Origin: Bradyrhizobium sp.
Lineage (GTDB): Bacteria; Pseudomonadota; Alphaproteobacteria; Rhizobiales; Xanthobacteraceae
Assembly (NCBI RefSeq): GCF_030654605.1
Contig: NZ_JAURXB010000225.1
Span: forward strand, 1-58,057
Length of the DNA stretch: 58,057 bases
Reading direction: 5' to 3'
A program made the translations under genes and the position numbers. This document shows positions 1 through 8,048 of this stretch, one piece after another (positions within the stretch are counted from its first letter, which is position 1; each line of letters opens with the position of its first letter). Under the pieces are notes generated by a model. It ran no database searches. It saw only the letters and a list, made by a program, of their open reading frames with translations, and was not told the origin of the DNA.

Positions 1-617
1 GGGGGGCGCTTCAGCAAACTCGCTGCGAGTCGTGTTTGCAAACTCATTGGCAGCGGTCCAGGCCGATAGACCCCCCACCCCCGTCCCCTCGCCCGGCCCC
101 TCCCCACCGCTGCGCGGGCGGGGGGGAGACGGAGGGTGCGACCGCGCGAACTCGTGCTTCCGGCAAACTGCAGCACGACCTCGCGGCGGTGCGGCGCGCG
201 GCGATGCTCGACCAAATAGATCGCCTGCCAGGTTCCCAGCGCGAGTTCGCCCTCGAGCACCGGCACCTGCAGCGAGGTCGCCGTCAGCATGGTCTTGATG
301 TGCGCCGGCATGTCGTCGGGGCCTTCGGTGTCGTGGCTCCATCCGGCGCCCTCGGGCGCGAGCCGGCCGAGCACCGTCATCAGATCTGTCAGCACCGAGG
401 GATCGGCATTTTCCTGGATCGTCAGCGACGCCGAGGTATGGCGGATGAACAGCGTCACCGCGCCCTCCTGCGCGCCGGCGTCGTGGATGAATTTTTCGAT
501 CTCGGCGGTGAGATCGGTGAAGCCGGCGCCGCGCGTCTGCACCGTCAGCAGCGAGGACACGATGGCGGTCACGGTGACCGTCGACGGCGCGGAGCGGGAA
601 ATGGATTTGGGTGGCAC
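1..617 (-). CDS. YjbQ/UPF0047 family protein, runs off left edge
   Basis: The protein reads from a GTG at 615-617, preceded by GGAGA at five bases, and shows the UPF0047 core: an N-terminal strand with TVQTRGAGFTDLT, the family core around FIRHTSASLTIQENADP, then ALGTWQAIYLVEHR and VVLQFAG near the usual C-terminus. Family members (about 140 residues) have been linked to thiamine-phosphate synthase side activity; the cellular role is unsettled. The normal end is reached near position 150, but the frame stays open through GC-rich sequence to base 1, so the stop lies outside the window. That gives at least 50 extra low-complexity Arg/Gly/Pro residues, either a read-through extension or a lost stop. 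An ATG start is absent, so the GTG choice rests on the ribosome site and on the family core. Confidence 0.8.
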   Translation of the reverse strand, partial: MPPKSISRSAPSTVTVTAIVSSLLTVQTRGAGFTDLTAEIEKFIHDAGAQEGAVTLFIRHTSASLTIQENADPSVLTDLMTVLGRLAPEGAGWSHDTEGPDDMPAHIKTMLTATSLQVPVLEGELALGTWQAIYLVEHRRAPHRREVVLQFAGSTSSRGRTLRLPPARAAVGRGRARGRGWGVYRPGPLPMSLQTRLAASLLKRP

Positions 618-631
618 GAATATCTCCAGAC

Positions 632-752
632 GTCGTCCCTGCGAAAGCAGGGACCCATAACCACCGATGTTGGTTATTAAGAAAAGCGTCGACATACATT
701 GTGCAACGTCGAGAGGCCGCGGCGTATGGGTCCCCGCGTTCGCGGGGACGAC
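632..752. repeat. Palindromic intergenic repeat, family A copy 1
   Basis: The ends are inverted copies of each other: GTCGTCCCTGCGAAAGCAGG on the left and a matching TCCCCGCGTTCGCGGGGACGAC on the right, each itself a short palindrome, with about 75 bases between. A second copy of the same design sits at 24387-24505. It lies between the start of the YjbQ gene and the stop of the next minus-strand gene. Confidence 0.75.
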
Positions 753-774
753 GTGGAAAGAGCGTGCAGGACGC

Positions 775-1359
775 TCAAATCCGGCCGGAAACGTCCTTCT
801 GCACCCGGTTGGCCATCTCGATCAGCCGCTTCCACGCCCGCTCCAGGAACGACATCATACGGTCCATGTCGCGGTCGCTCGGCAGCGGAATCTCGATCTT
901 GCGCTCGCCCTCGGCTACCTTCGGATCGGGCTTTTTCAGCGAGTCGGTTTTGGGCAAGCTGTCCTTGGGCAATGTCTCCTTGGGCAAGGCCTCGTCGATC
1001 TTGCCGGTGACGACGGCTTCGCGCGCCGCCAATTCAGCCTTCAGTCTGTCATTGTCGGCCTGCAGCCGGCCGATTTCCGCATCCAGCGCCGCGCGTTCGT
1101 CGGGCACGGCATAGCAGGCCCAGCCCGCGCCGCTGTTGCTGCAGGTCGAAACCGCGCCGGTCCTGGTATCCAGCCGGATCACGCCGTTGCCGACCGTCGA
1201 CATGGAATAGCGGCCCTTCTCGCCGTCCGGCATCGATTGCGCGACGGCGGCGCCGGTTCCGCCAAAGGAAGCGGCGAGGCCAAGAATCACCGCGCTGGCT
1301 GCGATTGCTGTGGAGAACTTCCAGGACAATTTCGCTGTGCTCGACGTCGCTGTGCTCAT
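775..1359 (-). CDS. Secreted hypothetical protein with coiled coil
   Basis: A 194-residue protein of unknown function. The start is the ATG at 1357-1359, with GGAG seven bases upstream; an upstream in-frame ATG at 1383 has no ribosome site. Residues about 15-40 form a typical signal peptide (basic n-region, hydrophobic AASAVILGLAASFGG, then an AVAQS cleavage region). The mature part begins with a small domain containing a Cys pair (STCSNSGAGWACYAV), followed by a heptad-like coiled coil (EIGRLQADNDRLKAELAAREA), a Lys/Pro-rich linker with repeated LPK motifs, and a basic amphipathic C-terminus. Probably a periplasmic or envelope-associated protein. Confidence 0.75.
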   Translation of the reverse strand: MSTATSSTAKLSWKFSTAIAASAVILGLAASFGGTGAAVAQSMPDGEKGRYSMSTVGNGVIRLDTRTGAVSTCSNSGAGWACYAVPDERAALDAEIGRLQADNDRLKAELAAREAVVTGKIDEALPKETLPKDSLPKTDSLKKPDPKVAEGERKIEIPLPSDRDMDRMMSFLERAWKRLIEMANRVQKDVSGRI

Positions 1360-1427
1360 GGGATCGCTCCGCTGGGATCGCACCGCCTCAAACCGGACAG
1401 GCTGTCCCCGTCCCGGGCGCTACCAGC

Positions 1428-2051
1428 CTACACCTGCGACCTATAGGGCGCGCGGCCGGATTTCAACGCGTCGGCAAGCAATTCGATCCGGTCCTGCCCC
1501 CAGAATACCTCGCCATCGAGCACATAGGCCGGCGATCCGAACACATCGGCCGCCAGCGCATCCTGGCGGTTTTGCTCATAGACCGCGCTGATCTCATCGG
1601 ACCCCGAACGCGCCACCAATTGCCCGCCGGGAAGCCCGGAATCGTCGGCCAGCCTGATCAAGGTGGCCGGATCGGCCAGATTGAGCTGGTCTTCCCACAC
1701 CGCAGCATATGCCCGCCGCAGATACGGACCCGGATCGTGGCCGGCCTCGATGGCCGCAATCACCACGCCATCGGCGAGCCGTGCGTTGAACGGCCAGTTC
1801 GCCGGCTGCAGGTTGAAAGTGAGGCCGCGCTTGTCGCGCCAGCGCTGCAGTTCAAGCATCCGATAGCGCTGCCGCACCGGATGGCGCTTCATCAGCGGCA
1901 GGCCGCCAGTCTCCGAGAACAGGTCGACCAGCACCACCGGCTTGTGATTTACCTCGAGATCGTAGGTACTTGCGACCTCCCGGAATAATTCATGGCCGAT
2001 GTAGGCCCACGGGGAGAGCAGCGAAAAATAGTAGTCGATCTGACGCGGCAT
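1428..2051 (-). CDS. 2-hydroxychromene-2-carboxylate isomerase-family (DsbA-like) protein
   Basis: A 207-residue member of the HCCA isomerase / kappa-GST family with a thioredoxin-like fold and helical insert. The N-terminus IDYYFSLLSPWAYIGH carries the family Ser that replaces the DsbA Cys and binds glutathione. Other marks are NWPFNARLADG in the helical insert and VFGSPAYVLDGEVFWGQDRIELL near the end, the cis-Pro loop and C-terminal helix typical of the family. The start is the ATG at 2049-2051 with GGAGA five bases upstream; an in-frame codon at 2081 is less likely. Substrate cannot be told; the family serves aromatic degradation or glutathione-linked isomerisation. Confidence 0.85.
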   Translation of the reverse strand: MPRQIDYYFSLLSPWAYIGHELFREVASTYDLEVNHKPVVLVDLFSETGGLPLMKRHPVRQRYRMLELQRWRDKRGLTFNLQPANWPFNARLADGVVIAAIEAGHDPGPYLRRAYAAVWEDQLNLADPATLIRLADDSGLPGGQLVARSGSDEISAVYEQNRQDALAADVFGSPAYVLDGEVFWGQDRIELLADALKSGRAPYRSQV

Positions 2052-2237
2052 GCGGTCTCCAGGTGAATCCACAGGTGGCAATGACAGTCGGAATCATCCC
2101 AACAGACCCGCCGATACCGCGCAAGATCGCCCATTGAGACGGTCAGCTATTGCAGTGCGGCGAGGGCTCGGCCGCCGATCCCGCTGCGGTTGAATAAATC
2201 GAGAGAAATCAATGCACTAACTGGTTACGACGCAATC

Positions 2238-2266
2238 TTGACTTGGTTAGGTGCGGTCAGTATGGT
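2238..2266 (+). promoter_or_regulatory. Putative promoter of the atp F0 operon
   Basis: TTGACT (2238-2243) and TATGGT (2261-2266) are separated by exactly 17 bases, about 70 bases upstream of atpI. This is a good housekeeping-type promoter match in otherwise GC-rich DNA, and it is the only clear one between the divergent neighbour at 2051 and atpI. Confidence 0.55.
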
Positions 2267-2333
2267 CCGCGCGGCTTTTGAGGGTGACGGGGCGTAATTT
2301 CCATCCACCGCAGGTTCGTTTGGGCTCCACAGC

Positions 2334-2705
2334 ATGGCTGAAGGCACGAACGGCGAGCGGAATGGAAGTGGCGATAAATCGTCCGACGAAGCCGCGCTTT
2401 CCGCAAGGCTCGGAAGTCTGGATCAGCGGTTGTCCGAAGTCAGGGACAGCCGCAAAATCGGGACTGACCCGTCCGGAACTGAGCAGGCTCAGGCCAGGGC
2501 ATCCGCCATGGCCATGGGGCTTCGGCTCTCCTCCGAACTGGTTGCCGGTGTTCTTGTCGGAGCGGGTCTCGGCTGGGGTTTCGATCGCCTGCTGTCGACT
2601 TCGCCCTGGGGCCTCATCGTGTTCCTGCTGCTTGGCTTTACCGCCGGCGTGATGAATGTGATGCGAACCGCGGGCGTGATGGCGAAGCAGTCCGAACGGC
2701 TCTGA
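2334..2705 (+). CDS. atpI: ATP synthase protein I
   Basis: A 123-residue AtpI. The N-terminal 60 residues are polar and low in complexity, with a short basic/acidic helix. They are followed by two membrane helices (about residues 66-86 and 92-112) joined by a short loop. The stretch SSELVAGVLVGAGLGWGFDRLL is characteristic of the AtpI/AtpZ family, which helps assemble the c-ring or admit magnesium. It is the first gene of the F0 operon, 74 bases upstream of atpB on the same strand, as in other alphaproteobacteria where F0 and F1 genes sit in separate operons. No strong ribosome site is visible at the ATG. Confidence 0.9.
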   Translation: MAEGTNGERNGSGDKSSDEAALSARLGSLDQRLSEVRDSRKIGTDPSGTEQAQARASAMAMGLRLSSELVAGVLVGAGLGWGFDRLLSTSPWGLIVFLLLGFTAGVMNVMRTAGVMAKQSERL

Positions 2706-2779
2706 CGCTGGCATCGCGAAGCGCCACCGAACGTCCGACGCGATCCCCGAGATCGCGAAACCGATAGACTGAGAGACGC

Positions 2780-3526
2780 ATGGCCGCCGATCCAATTCAC
2801 CAGTTCGAGATCACCAAGCTCTTCACCCTCGGTCACATCGGCGGACACGAAATCGCGTTCACCAATTCGTCGGCCTACATGTTCCTGTCGGTGGCGGTGA
2901 TCTCCGTGCTGATGCTCGGCACCGGCCGGCAGCTGATCCCGGGCCGCATGCAGTCGGTGGCCGAACTGAGCTACGAATTCGTGGCCAGTACGATCAGAAG
3001 CACCGCCGGCTCGGAAGGCATGAAGTTCTTCCCGCTGATTTTCTCGCTGTTCATGTTCATCATGATCTCGAACTTCATCGGCATCATTCCCTACACCTTC
3101 ACCGTTTCCAGCCATCTGATCGTCACCGTCGCGCTGGCGCTGGTCGTGTTCTTCACCGTGCTGTTCTACGGCATCTACAAGAACGGCCTGAAATTCTTCA
3201 AGATCTTCGTGCCTTCGGGCGTTCCGATCGCGATCCTGCCGCTGGTGATGTTCATCGAGGTGCTGTCGTTCTTCCTGCGGCCGGTATCGCATTCGGTGCG
3301 ACTTTTCGCCAACATGCTGGCAGGCCACATCGCGCTGAAAGTGTTCGCGAGCTTCATCGGCATGCTCGGAGCCCTCGGCTTCCTCGGCTGGGCCGGCGCC
3401 GTGTTGCCGCTCGGCCTGACCATGGCGCTGACCGCGCTCGAGCTTCTGGTCGCGTTCCTTCAGGCCTACGTCTTCGCCATCCTCACCTGCATCTATCTCA
3501 ACGATGCTCTCCATCCGGGCCACTGA
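2780..3526 (+). CDS. atpB: ATP synthase F0 subunit a
   Basis: A 248-residue subunit a with five or six membrane helices, the stator half of the proton channel. The segment [20 protein letters not shown] contains the essential Arg that faces the c-ring carboxylate, and the C-terminal helix [21 protein letters not shown] closes with the usual HPGH. Length and motifs match alphaproteobacterial AtpB. It lies between atpI and atpE in the usual order. Confidence 0.97.
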   Translation: MAADPIHQFEITKLFTLGHIGGHEIAFTNSSAYMFLSVAVISVLMLGTGRQLIPGRMQSVAELSYEFVASTIRSTAGSEGMKFFPLIFSLFMFIMISNFIGIIPYTFTVSSHLIVTVALALVVFFTVLFYGIYKNGLKFFKIFVPSGVPIAILPLVMFIEVLSFFLRPVSHSVRLFANMLAGHIALKVFASFIGMLGALGFLGWAGAVLPLGLTMALTALELLVAFLQAYVFAILTCIYLNDALHPGH

Positions 3527-3583
3527 TCCGGCCCTCACTGGCAAACCTGCCGCTCTAGCAAAACTCAAGAAGGAGTTCGTTTC

Positions 3584-3811
3584 ATGGATCCGATCGCTGC
3601 AAAGTACATTGGCGCTGGTATTGCCTGCATTGGCATGGGTGGCGCGGGCGCCGGCGTGGGCATCATCTTCGGCAACTATCTTGCCGCTGCGGTGCGCAAT
3701 CCCTCGGCAGCCCAGGGCCAGTTCGGCAACCTGATTTTCGGCTTCGCCGTGACCGAAGCGCTCGGCATTTTCTCGCTGCTGATCGCGCTGTTGCTGCTGT
3801 TCGCTCTCTGA
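3584..3811 (+). CDS. atpE: ATP synthase F0 subunit c
   Basis: A 75-residue proteolipid made of two membrane hairpin helices. The first carries the glycine motif [11 protein letters not shown] for ring packing. The polar loop [10 protein letters not shown] binds the central stalk, and the second helix carries the proton-binding Glu58 in [10 protein letters not shown]. The start ATG is preceded by AAGAAGGAG. It follows atpB by 57 bases. Confidence 0.97.
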   Translation: MDPIAAKYIGAGIACIGMGGAGAGVGIIFGNYLAAAVRNPSAAQGQFGNLIFGFAVTEALGIFSLLIALLLLFAL

Positions 3812-3876
3812 TCCCATACCGATCTGGCCGGTGAGGTCCCGAACCGGGACCTCGATCGTCCAACGAGGAGAAGCCC

Positions 3877-4410
3877 GTGGCTACGACGGCTCATACCGCG
3901 GCAGATGGCGGCCACAAGGCTCCGTTTCCGCCGTTCCAGAAGGACACCTTTGCTTCGCAACTGGTGTCGCTGCTGGTCGCGTTCGTTGCACTTTACCTGA
4001 TCGTCTCGCGTATCGCCCTGCCGCGCGTCGGCAAGACGATCGAGGACCGTCAGGCTGCGATCGAGGGCGATCTGGCTGCGGCGCAGAAGCTGAAGGACGA
4101 GTCCGACAACGCCCTGAAAGCCTATGAGAGCGAGCTGGCCGCGGCCCGTTCGCGCGCACAGGCGATCGGCGCCGAGACCCGCGAAAAGCTGAACGCGGCA
4201 TCGGAAGCCGAGCGCAAGGCGCTGGAAGACAAGTTGTCGGTCAGGCTCGCCGAGGCTGAAAAAACCATCGCGTCGACGCGCGAGACCGCGATGAGCAATG
4301 TCCGCGGCATCGCCGCCGAAGCAGCCTCCGCGATCGTGCAGCGGCTGACCGGCGTGGTGCCCGACGGCAAGGCCGTGAGTTCGGCCGTTGATGCGTCGCT
4401 GAAGGGATAG
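3877..4410 (+). CDS. atpG: ATP synthase F0 subunit b' (second b-type stator)
   Basis: A 177-residue b' subunit starting at GTG 3877, six bases after a GAGGAG ribosome site. A His-rich leader of about 25 residues precedes one membrane helix ([18 protein letters not shown]) and a long, highly charged coiled coil ([20 protein letters not shown] and onward) that forms the peripheral stalk. Photosynthetic and related alphaproteobacteria carry paired b' and b genes, as here. The final stop overlaps the start region of the next gene, so the two are probably translationally coupled. Confidence 0.95.
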   Translation: MATTAHTAADGGHKAPFPPFQKDTFASQLVSLLVAFVALYLIVSRIALPRVGKTIEDRQAAIEGDLAAAQKLKDESDNALKAYESELAAARSRAQAIGAETREKLNAASEAERKALEDKLSVRLAEAEKTIASTRETAMSNVRGIAAEAASAIVQRLTGVVPDGKAVSSAVDASLKG

Positions 4411-4415
4411 TGACG

Positions 4416-4901
4416 ATGTTCTACCAAGCGGAATTCTGGGTCGCCGTCGCCTTCGTTCTCCTGATGGCGGTGTTCGCCTATTTCGGCATCCATCGCACCG
4501 TACTGAAGGCGCTCGATCATCGCAGCGAGCGCATCAAGGCAGAGCTCGACGAAGCTCGACGGCTCAAGGACGAGGCTGCCAAGCTGCTGGCGGAATACAA
4601 GGCCCGTCACGCCAAGGCGGAAGCCGAGGCGCAGGACATCATCGCCTCCGCCAAGGCCGAAGCCGAGCGCATCGCCTCCGAAGCCAAGACCAAGCTGGAA
4701 GATTTCGTCGCCCGGCGCACCAAGACCGCCGAGGGCAAGATCGCGCTCGCCGAAGCCCAGGCCCTCGCCGACGTTCGCGCGGCGGCAGCCAACGCCGCGG
4801 TGACGGCGGCTTCCGCCATCCTGTCGCAATCGGTGCAAGGCTCGGTCGCCGACGACCTGCTCATCAAGGGCATCGCCGAGGTCAAGGCCAAGCTGAACTG
4901 A
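4416..4901 (+). CDS. atpF: ATP synthase F0 subunit b
   Basis: A 161-residue b subunit. The ATG at 4416 ([20 protein letters not shown]) is preferred over a GTG at 4410 because AAGGGA lies at a proper distance and the family begins at this point. One membrane helix at residues 7-27 is followed by a coiled coil of Ala/Glu/Lys heptads ([20 protein letters not shown]), and the C-terminus contacts F1 delta. It is the last gene of the F0 operon and is followed at once by a strong terminator. Confidence 0.96.
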   Translation: MFYQAEFWVAVAFVLLMAVFAYFGIHRTVLKALDHRSERIKAELDEARRLKDEAAKLLAEYKARHAKAEAEAQDIIASAKAEAERIASEAKTKLEDFVARRTKTAEGKIALAEAQALADVRAAAANAAVTAASAILSQSVQGSVADDLLIKGIAEVKAKLN

Positions 4902-4920
4902 CGCGTTTCAATTCGTTGAC

Positions 4921-4956
4921 AAAAGCCGGCGCGAGATCATCGCGCCGGCTTTTTTG
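4921..4956 (+). terminator. Rho-independent terminator of the atp F0 operon
   Basis: AAAAGCCGGCGCGA, loop, and the matching TCGCGCCGGCTTTTTT form a perfect stem of about 13 pairs followed by a T-run, 19 bases after the atpF stop. It is the clearest intrinsic terminator in the window. Confidence 0.93.
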
Positions 4957-4989
4957 TTCGGTTGTCGTCAACCGCAAATATCTATTGAT

Positions 4990-5093
4990 GTCGTCGCCCG
5001 CGAAAGCGGGCGATCCAGTACGCCGCGGTTTCTCGGCTCTATTGCTGACGTCTCTGGATACCGGGTCGCCCGGTCAAGCCGGGCGATGACAAC
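4990..5093. repeat. Palindromic intergenic repeat, family C copy 1
   Basis: The element starts GTCGTCGCCCGCGAAAGCGG, runs through GATCCAGTACGCCGCGGTTT, and ends CCGGGTCGCCCGGTCAAGCC with GGGCGATGACAAC. A near-identical copy lies at 41749-41853, sharing the block GATCCAGTACGCCGCGG(C/T)TTCTCGGCTCTAT and the closing CCGGGTCGCCCGGTCAAGCC. Typical dispersed REP-like sequence. Confidence 0.8.
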
Positions 5094-5117
5094 CGAGTGC
5101 ATTTTCTGCAGCTAAAA

Positions 5118-5771
5118 TTACTTCTTCTTCGGCTTCGCCTTCGGTTCCGGCTTCAGCGCCTGCGGATCGAAGCCGATGTAGAAGATGTAGGAATCGCCGA
5201 CCGCTCCCGGCGGCGCGGGATAGGCCAGGTCTTCGGCGACCAGCGTGAACGGCACGCTGCCGTCCTCCGACATCGTCACCGAGGTCCGGTACGCCTTGGT
5301 GGCGATGGTTTTTTCCTGCACGCCGGACTGCACCACCGCCACCCGCATCGGGATATCGACGGTGGCGGGAGCGCCGGCGGGGCCGGCGATGACGCGGCCC
5401 TGAATGCCGATCCGTGCGGTGATCTCGCCGCCCGTGTAGCTGCACTCGCGCGCGGTCCGCGTGATCGTCACCTGGAACCGCAGATCGTTGCCGACCGGCT
5501 GCTTGCCGGGGGCTGCCACCTGATAGGTGGAGGCTCCGGCGCGAATGCTGACCGGGGGACAGGACAGTCCATCAGGGGCTTGATCCGCGGCAGGTGGGGC
5601 GCCCGGCGCGGGAGCCTCCTCCGACTTGCCGCCGAACAGGCCCTTGAAGCGATCGGTGATCGACTGCGCCGATGCCGGCGAAGCCAGCATGCCCGAGCCC
5701 ATGGCCAATGAAATCACGGCCAACAGCGCGACCCGGCGAGATTTGCCCGGCCGCGCGGCCGTCCTGATCAC
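5118..5771 (-). CDS. Secreted hypothetical protein, Lys/Pro-rich C-terminus
   Basis: No family recognised. The GTG at 5769-5771 has a perfect GGAGG eight bases upstream and is preferred. An in-frame ATG five codons earlier (5786) has only GGGGA; the frame opens at 5939. A signal peptide follows (basic RPGKSRR, hydrophobic VALLAVISLAMGSGML, cleavage after ASAQ). The mature protein has a Pro/Ala-rich linker and then a beta-rich domain with two Cys (LSCPP and ARECSYTGG) that could form a disulfide. It resembles an immunoglobulin-like periplasmic fold, but that is only an impression. It ends in KPEPKAKPKKK. Confidence 0.75.
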   Translation of the reverse strand: MIRTAARPGKSRRVALLAVISLAMGSGMLASPASAQSITDRFKGLFGGKSEEAPAPGAPPAADQAPDGLSCPPVSIRAGASTYQVAAPGKQPVGNDLRFQVTITRTARECSYTGGEITARIGIQGRVIAGPAGAPATVDIPMRVAVVQSGVQEKTIATKAYRTSVTMSEDGSVPFTLVAEDLAYPAPPGAVGDSYIFYIGFDPQALKPEPKAKPKKK

Positions 5772-5981
5772 AGGTTTAACCTCCATGCGATGTCCCCGGT
5801 AACTTGCGTGTTCTGAATATCGTCCCCTGCAGCGTCGGTTTGGAACCGACGCTCCAGTCTTTATTTCGACGCGTTTTCTTGACGCGAACCGGCGTCCACT
5901 TCGCTCGAAAACGCTCTGGCCCGCCTTATAGCAGGGCAATGGCGGCGAACCAAAGGCGTCCGAAACGCTGATAGAATGGGG

Positions 5982-6569
5982 TCAGCCGCGAAAATCCTCA
6001 TGCAGCAGCCCGAACAGCAGGTGGTCCTGCCAGACGCCGTTGATGCAGAGATAGCGTCGCGCCAGCCCCTCGCGGGCGAAGCCGCATTTCTCCAGCACGC
6101 GGATCGAGGGCGAATTGGTCGGAATGCAGGCGGCCTCGATGCGGTGAAGGTTGAGTTCGCCGAACAGCGACGGCAGCAACACCCGCAGCGCCGCCGTCAT
6201 GTAGCCGCGATGCGCATAGGGCTGCCCGACCCAGTATCCGATGGTGCCGGCCTGCACGATGCCGCGGCGGACATTCGCCAGCGTCACGCCGCCGATCATG
6301 GCGCCGTCGGATTCCCGGAACACGATGAAGGGATAGGACCGGTCGGCGGCGATGTCCTCGGCATAGCGGCGCAGCCTGCGCCGGAAGCCCGAGCGGGTCA
6401 GGTCGTCGGACGGCCAGATCGGTTCCCATGGCGTGAGATACCCCCGGCTCGATTCGCGCAGCTGCGACCAGGCCAGGAAATCGGACATCTGCGGCGCGCG
6501 CAGCAACAGGCCGTGGCCACGCGGGGCGAGCGCCGCCGGTCCGCTGGATGGCAAACGAAACAGGGCCAT
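5982..6569 (-). CDS. GNAT acetyltransferase, RimJ/RimL type
   Basis: A 195-residue N-acetyltransferase of the RimJ/RimL group, whose members acetylate N-termini of ribosomal or other proteins. Visible marks are the substrate-side SSRGYLTPWEPIW near residue 40, the central strand DGAMIGGVTLANVRRGIVQAGTIGYWV, the acetyl-CoA loop GQPYAHRGYMTAAL (Q/RxxGxG/A variant), and the motif LNLHRIEAACIPTNSPSIRVLEKCGF with the diagnostic Asn-Ser before the CoA-binding helix. It ends at the family length. It is transcribed towards the preceding hypothetical gene and follows the M16/thrC pair on the same strand. Confidence 0.9.
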   Translation of the reverse strand: MALFRLPSSGPAALAPRGHGLLLRAPQMSDFLAWSQLRESSRGYLTPWEPIWPSDDLTRSGFRRRLRRYAEDIAADRSYPFIVFRESDGAMIGGVTLANVRRGIVQAGTIGYWVGQPYAHRGYMTAALRVLLPSLFGELNLHRIEAACIPTNSPSIRVLEKCGFAREGLARRYLCINGVWQDHLLFGLLHEDFRG

Positions 6570-6616
6570 GCTTCAAACTCCCCCTGCCCTAAGACTTGGA
6601 ATCACACATCGGTATT

Positions 6617-6748
6617 GCTGCCCATCCTTCGAGACGCCCGGCTTCGCTGCGCGATGCCGAGCTCCTCAGGATGAGGTTTAAGCTGTTGAAACACAACAAC
6701 CTCATGCTGAGGAGCGAGCGGCGCGAGCGTCTCGAAGCATGGGCAGCA
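6617..6748. repeat. Palindromic intergenic repeat, family B copy 1
   Basis: The ends GCTGCCCATCCTTCGAGACGC and its inverse GCGTCTCGAAGCATGGGCAGC enclose a second inverted pair, CCTCAGGATGAGG against CCTCATGCTGAGG. The whole can fold into one long hairpin between the M16 peptidase and acetyltransferase genes. A related copy lies at 23768-23871. Confidence 0.78.
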
Positions 6749-6758
6749 AGCGACCCTC

Positions 6759-8048
6759 CTAATGCAGCAGTGACTTCGCCTTCGACCGGGTCAAACCTTC
6801 CGCGAAACTCACCGCCGTGTCCAGACCCCTGCCGCTGCCGAGCGCCACCACCGCCGGGCGGCTGCGCGACAACAGGGCGCGGGCGGCGTTGCGGGTCGAT
6901 TCCACGCTGACCGCGTCGATCCGGGCTACCAGCTCTTCCACCGTCAATGGCCGCCCATAGGCCAGCACATGGCGCGCCAGTTGTTCGGCGCGCGCCGAGC
7001 AGCTTTCCAGCGCCATCAAGAGCCCCGCCTTCATCTGCGCCCTGGCGCGCGCCACCTCGGCTTCGGTCAGTGTCTCGACCGCGTCGTTGATGACGTCGAC
7101 GATCACCTCCATCATTTCAGGCGCGTCACCGGGATCGGTGCCGGTATAGAGCCCGAAAAATCCGGTGTCGCTGTAGGGCGCATGGAAGGTGTAGATCGAG
7201 TAGCACAGCCCGCGTTTTTCCCGCACTTCCTGGAACAGCCGCGACGACATTCCGCCGCCGAGCGTGTTGGTGAAGACCTGCAGGGAGAACAGCGACAGGT
7301 CGGATTGCGGCACCCCCTCGAGCGCCAGCGTCAGATGCGCCTGCTCGAGGTCGCGATGCACCACGCGGGAACCGCCCTTGCCGAACATCGCCGCTTGCGG
7401 CTTCGGCGCCTGCGGTCCGTCGAAGCTGGCGAACCTGTGCGACACTTCTTCCACGACCCGCCGGTGATCGACCGCGCCGGCGGCTGCCACCACCATGTCG
7501 GGACCGCGGTAATGCGTCGACAGATAGCCTTGCAGCGTATCGCGATTGAAACCTTTCAGGGTCTTCGCCGTCCCCAGCAGCGAGCGGCCCATCGGCTGAT
7601 CCGGGAAGCACAGCTCGTTGAGGTGTTCGAACACCACGTCGTCGGGGGTGTCCTGGGCCGCGCCGATCTCCTGCACGATGACGCTCTTTTCGCGCTCGAG
7701 CTCGTCCGGCACGAAGGACGGATTGGCCAGGATGTCACTGAGCACGTCGAGCGCCAGCGGCACGTCAGCCTTCATCACACGGGCATAATAGGCCGTGGTC
7801 TCGGTCGACGTGCCGGCATTGAGGTCGCCGCCGACCGCCTCGATCTCCTCGACGATCTCCCGCGACGAGCGTCGCGTGGTGCCCTTGAAGGCCATGTGCT
7901 CGAGCAGATGCGAGATGCCGTGCTCGTTGGGCTTTTCGTCGCGGCCGCCGACACCGGCCCACACCCCGAGCGCCGCCGTCTCCAGATGCGGCATGGAATC
8001 GGTGATCACGGTGAGGCCGGAGGGAAGCTTGGTGACATCGACGCTCAT
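6759..8048 (-). CDS. M16 family zinc metallopeptidase (processing-peptidase-like)
   Basis: A 429-residue single-chain M16 (pitrilysin/MPP-beta-like) protease. The inverted zinc motif HLLEH is at residues 47-51 (GISHLLEHMAFKGT). The downstream metal-ligand helix EREKSVIVQEIGAAQDTPDD and the glycine-rich GGGMSSRLFQEVREKRGLCY of the inactive second half-domain are also present. The ATG at 8046-8048 has GGAG at seven bases and overlaps the thrC stop (ATGA), so it is translated in coupling with thrC. The thrC-M16 pair is common in this bacterial family. The likely role is cytoplasmic or periplasmic peptide degradation; substrates are unknown. Confidence 0.93.
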   Translation of the reverse strand: MSVDVTKLPSGLTVITDSMPHLETAALGVWAGVGGRDEKPNEHGISHLLEHMAFKGTTRRSSREIVEEIEAVGGDLNAGTSTETTAYYARVMKADVPLALDVLSDILANPSFVPDELEREKSVIVQEIGAAQDTPDDVVFEHLNELCFPDQPMGRSLLGTAKTLKGFNRDTLQGYLSTHYRGPDMVVAAAGAVDHRRVVEEVSHRFASFDGPQAPKPQAAMFGKGGSRVVHRDLEQAHLTLALEGVPQSDLSLFSLQVFTNTLGGGMSSRLFQEVREKRGLCYSIYTFHAPYSDTGFFGLYTGTDPGDAPEMMEVIVDVINDAVETLTEAEVARARAQMKAGLLMALESCSARAEQLARHVLAYGRPLTVEELVARIDAVSVESTRNAARALLSRSRPAVVALGSGRGLDTAVSFAEGLTRSKAKSLLH

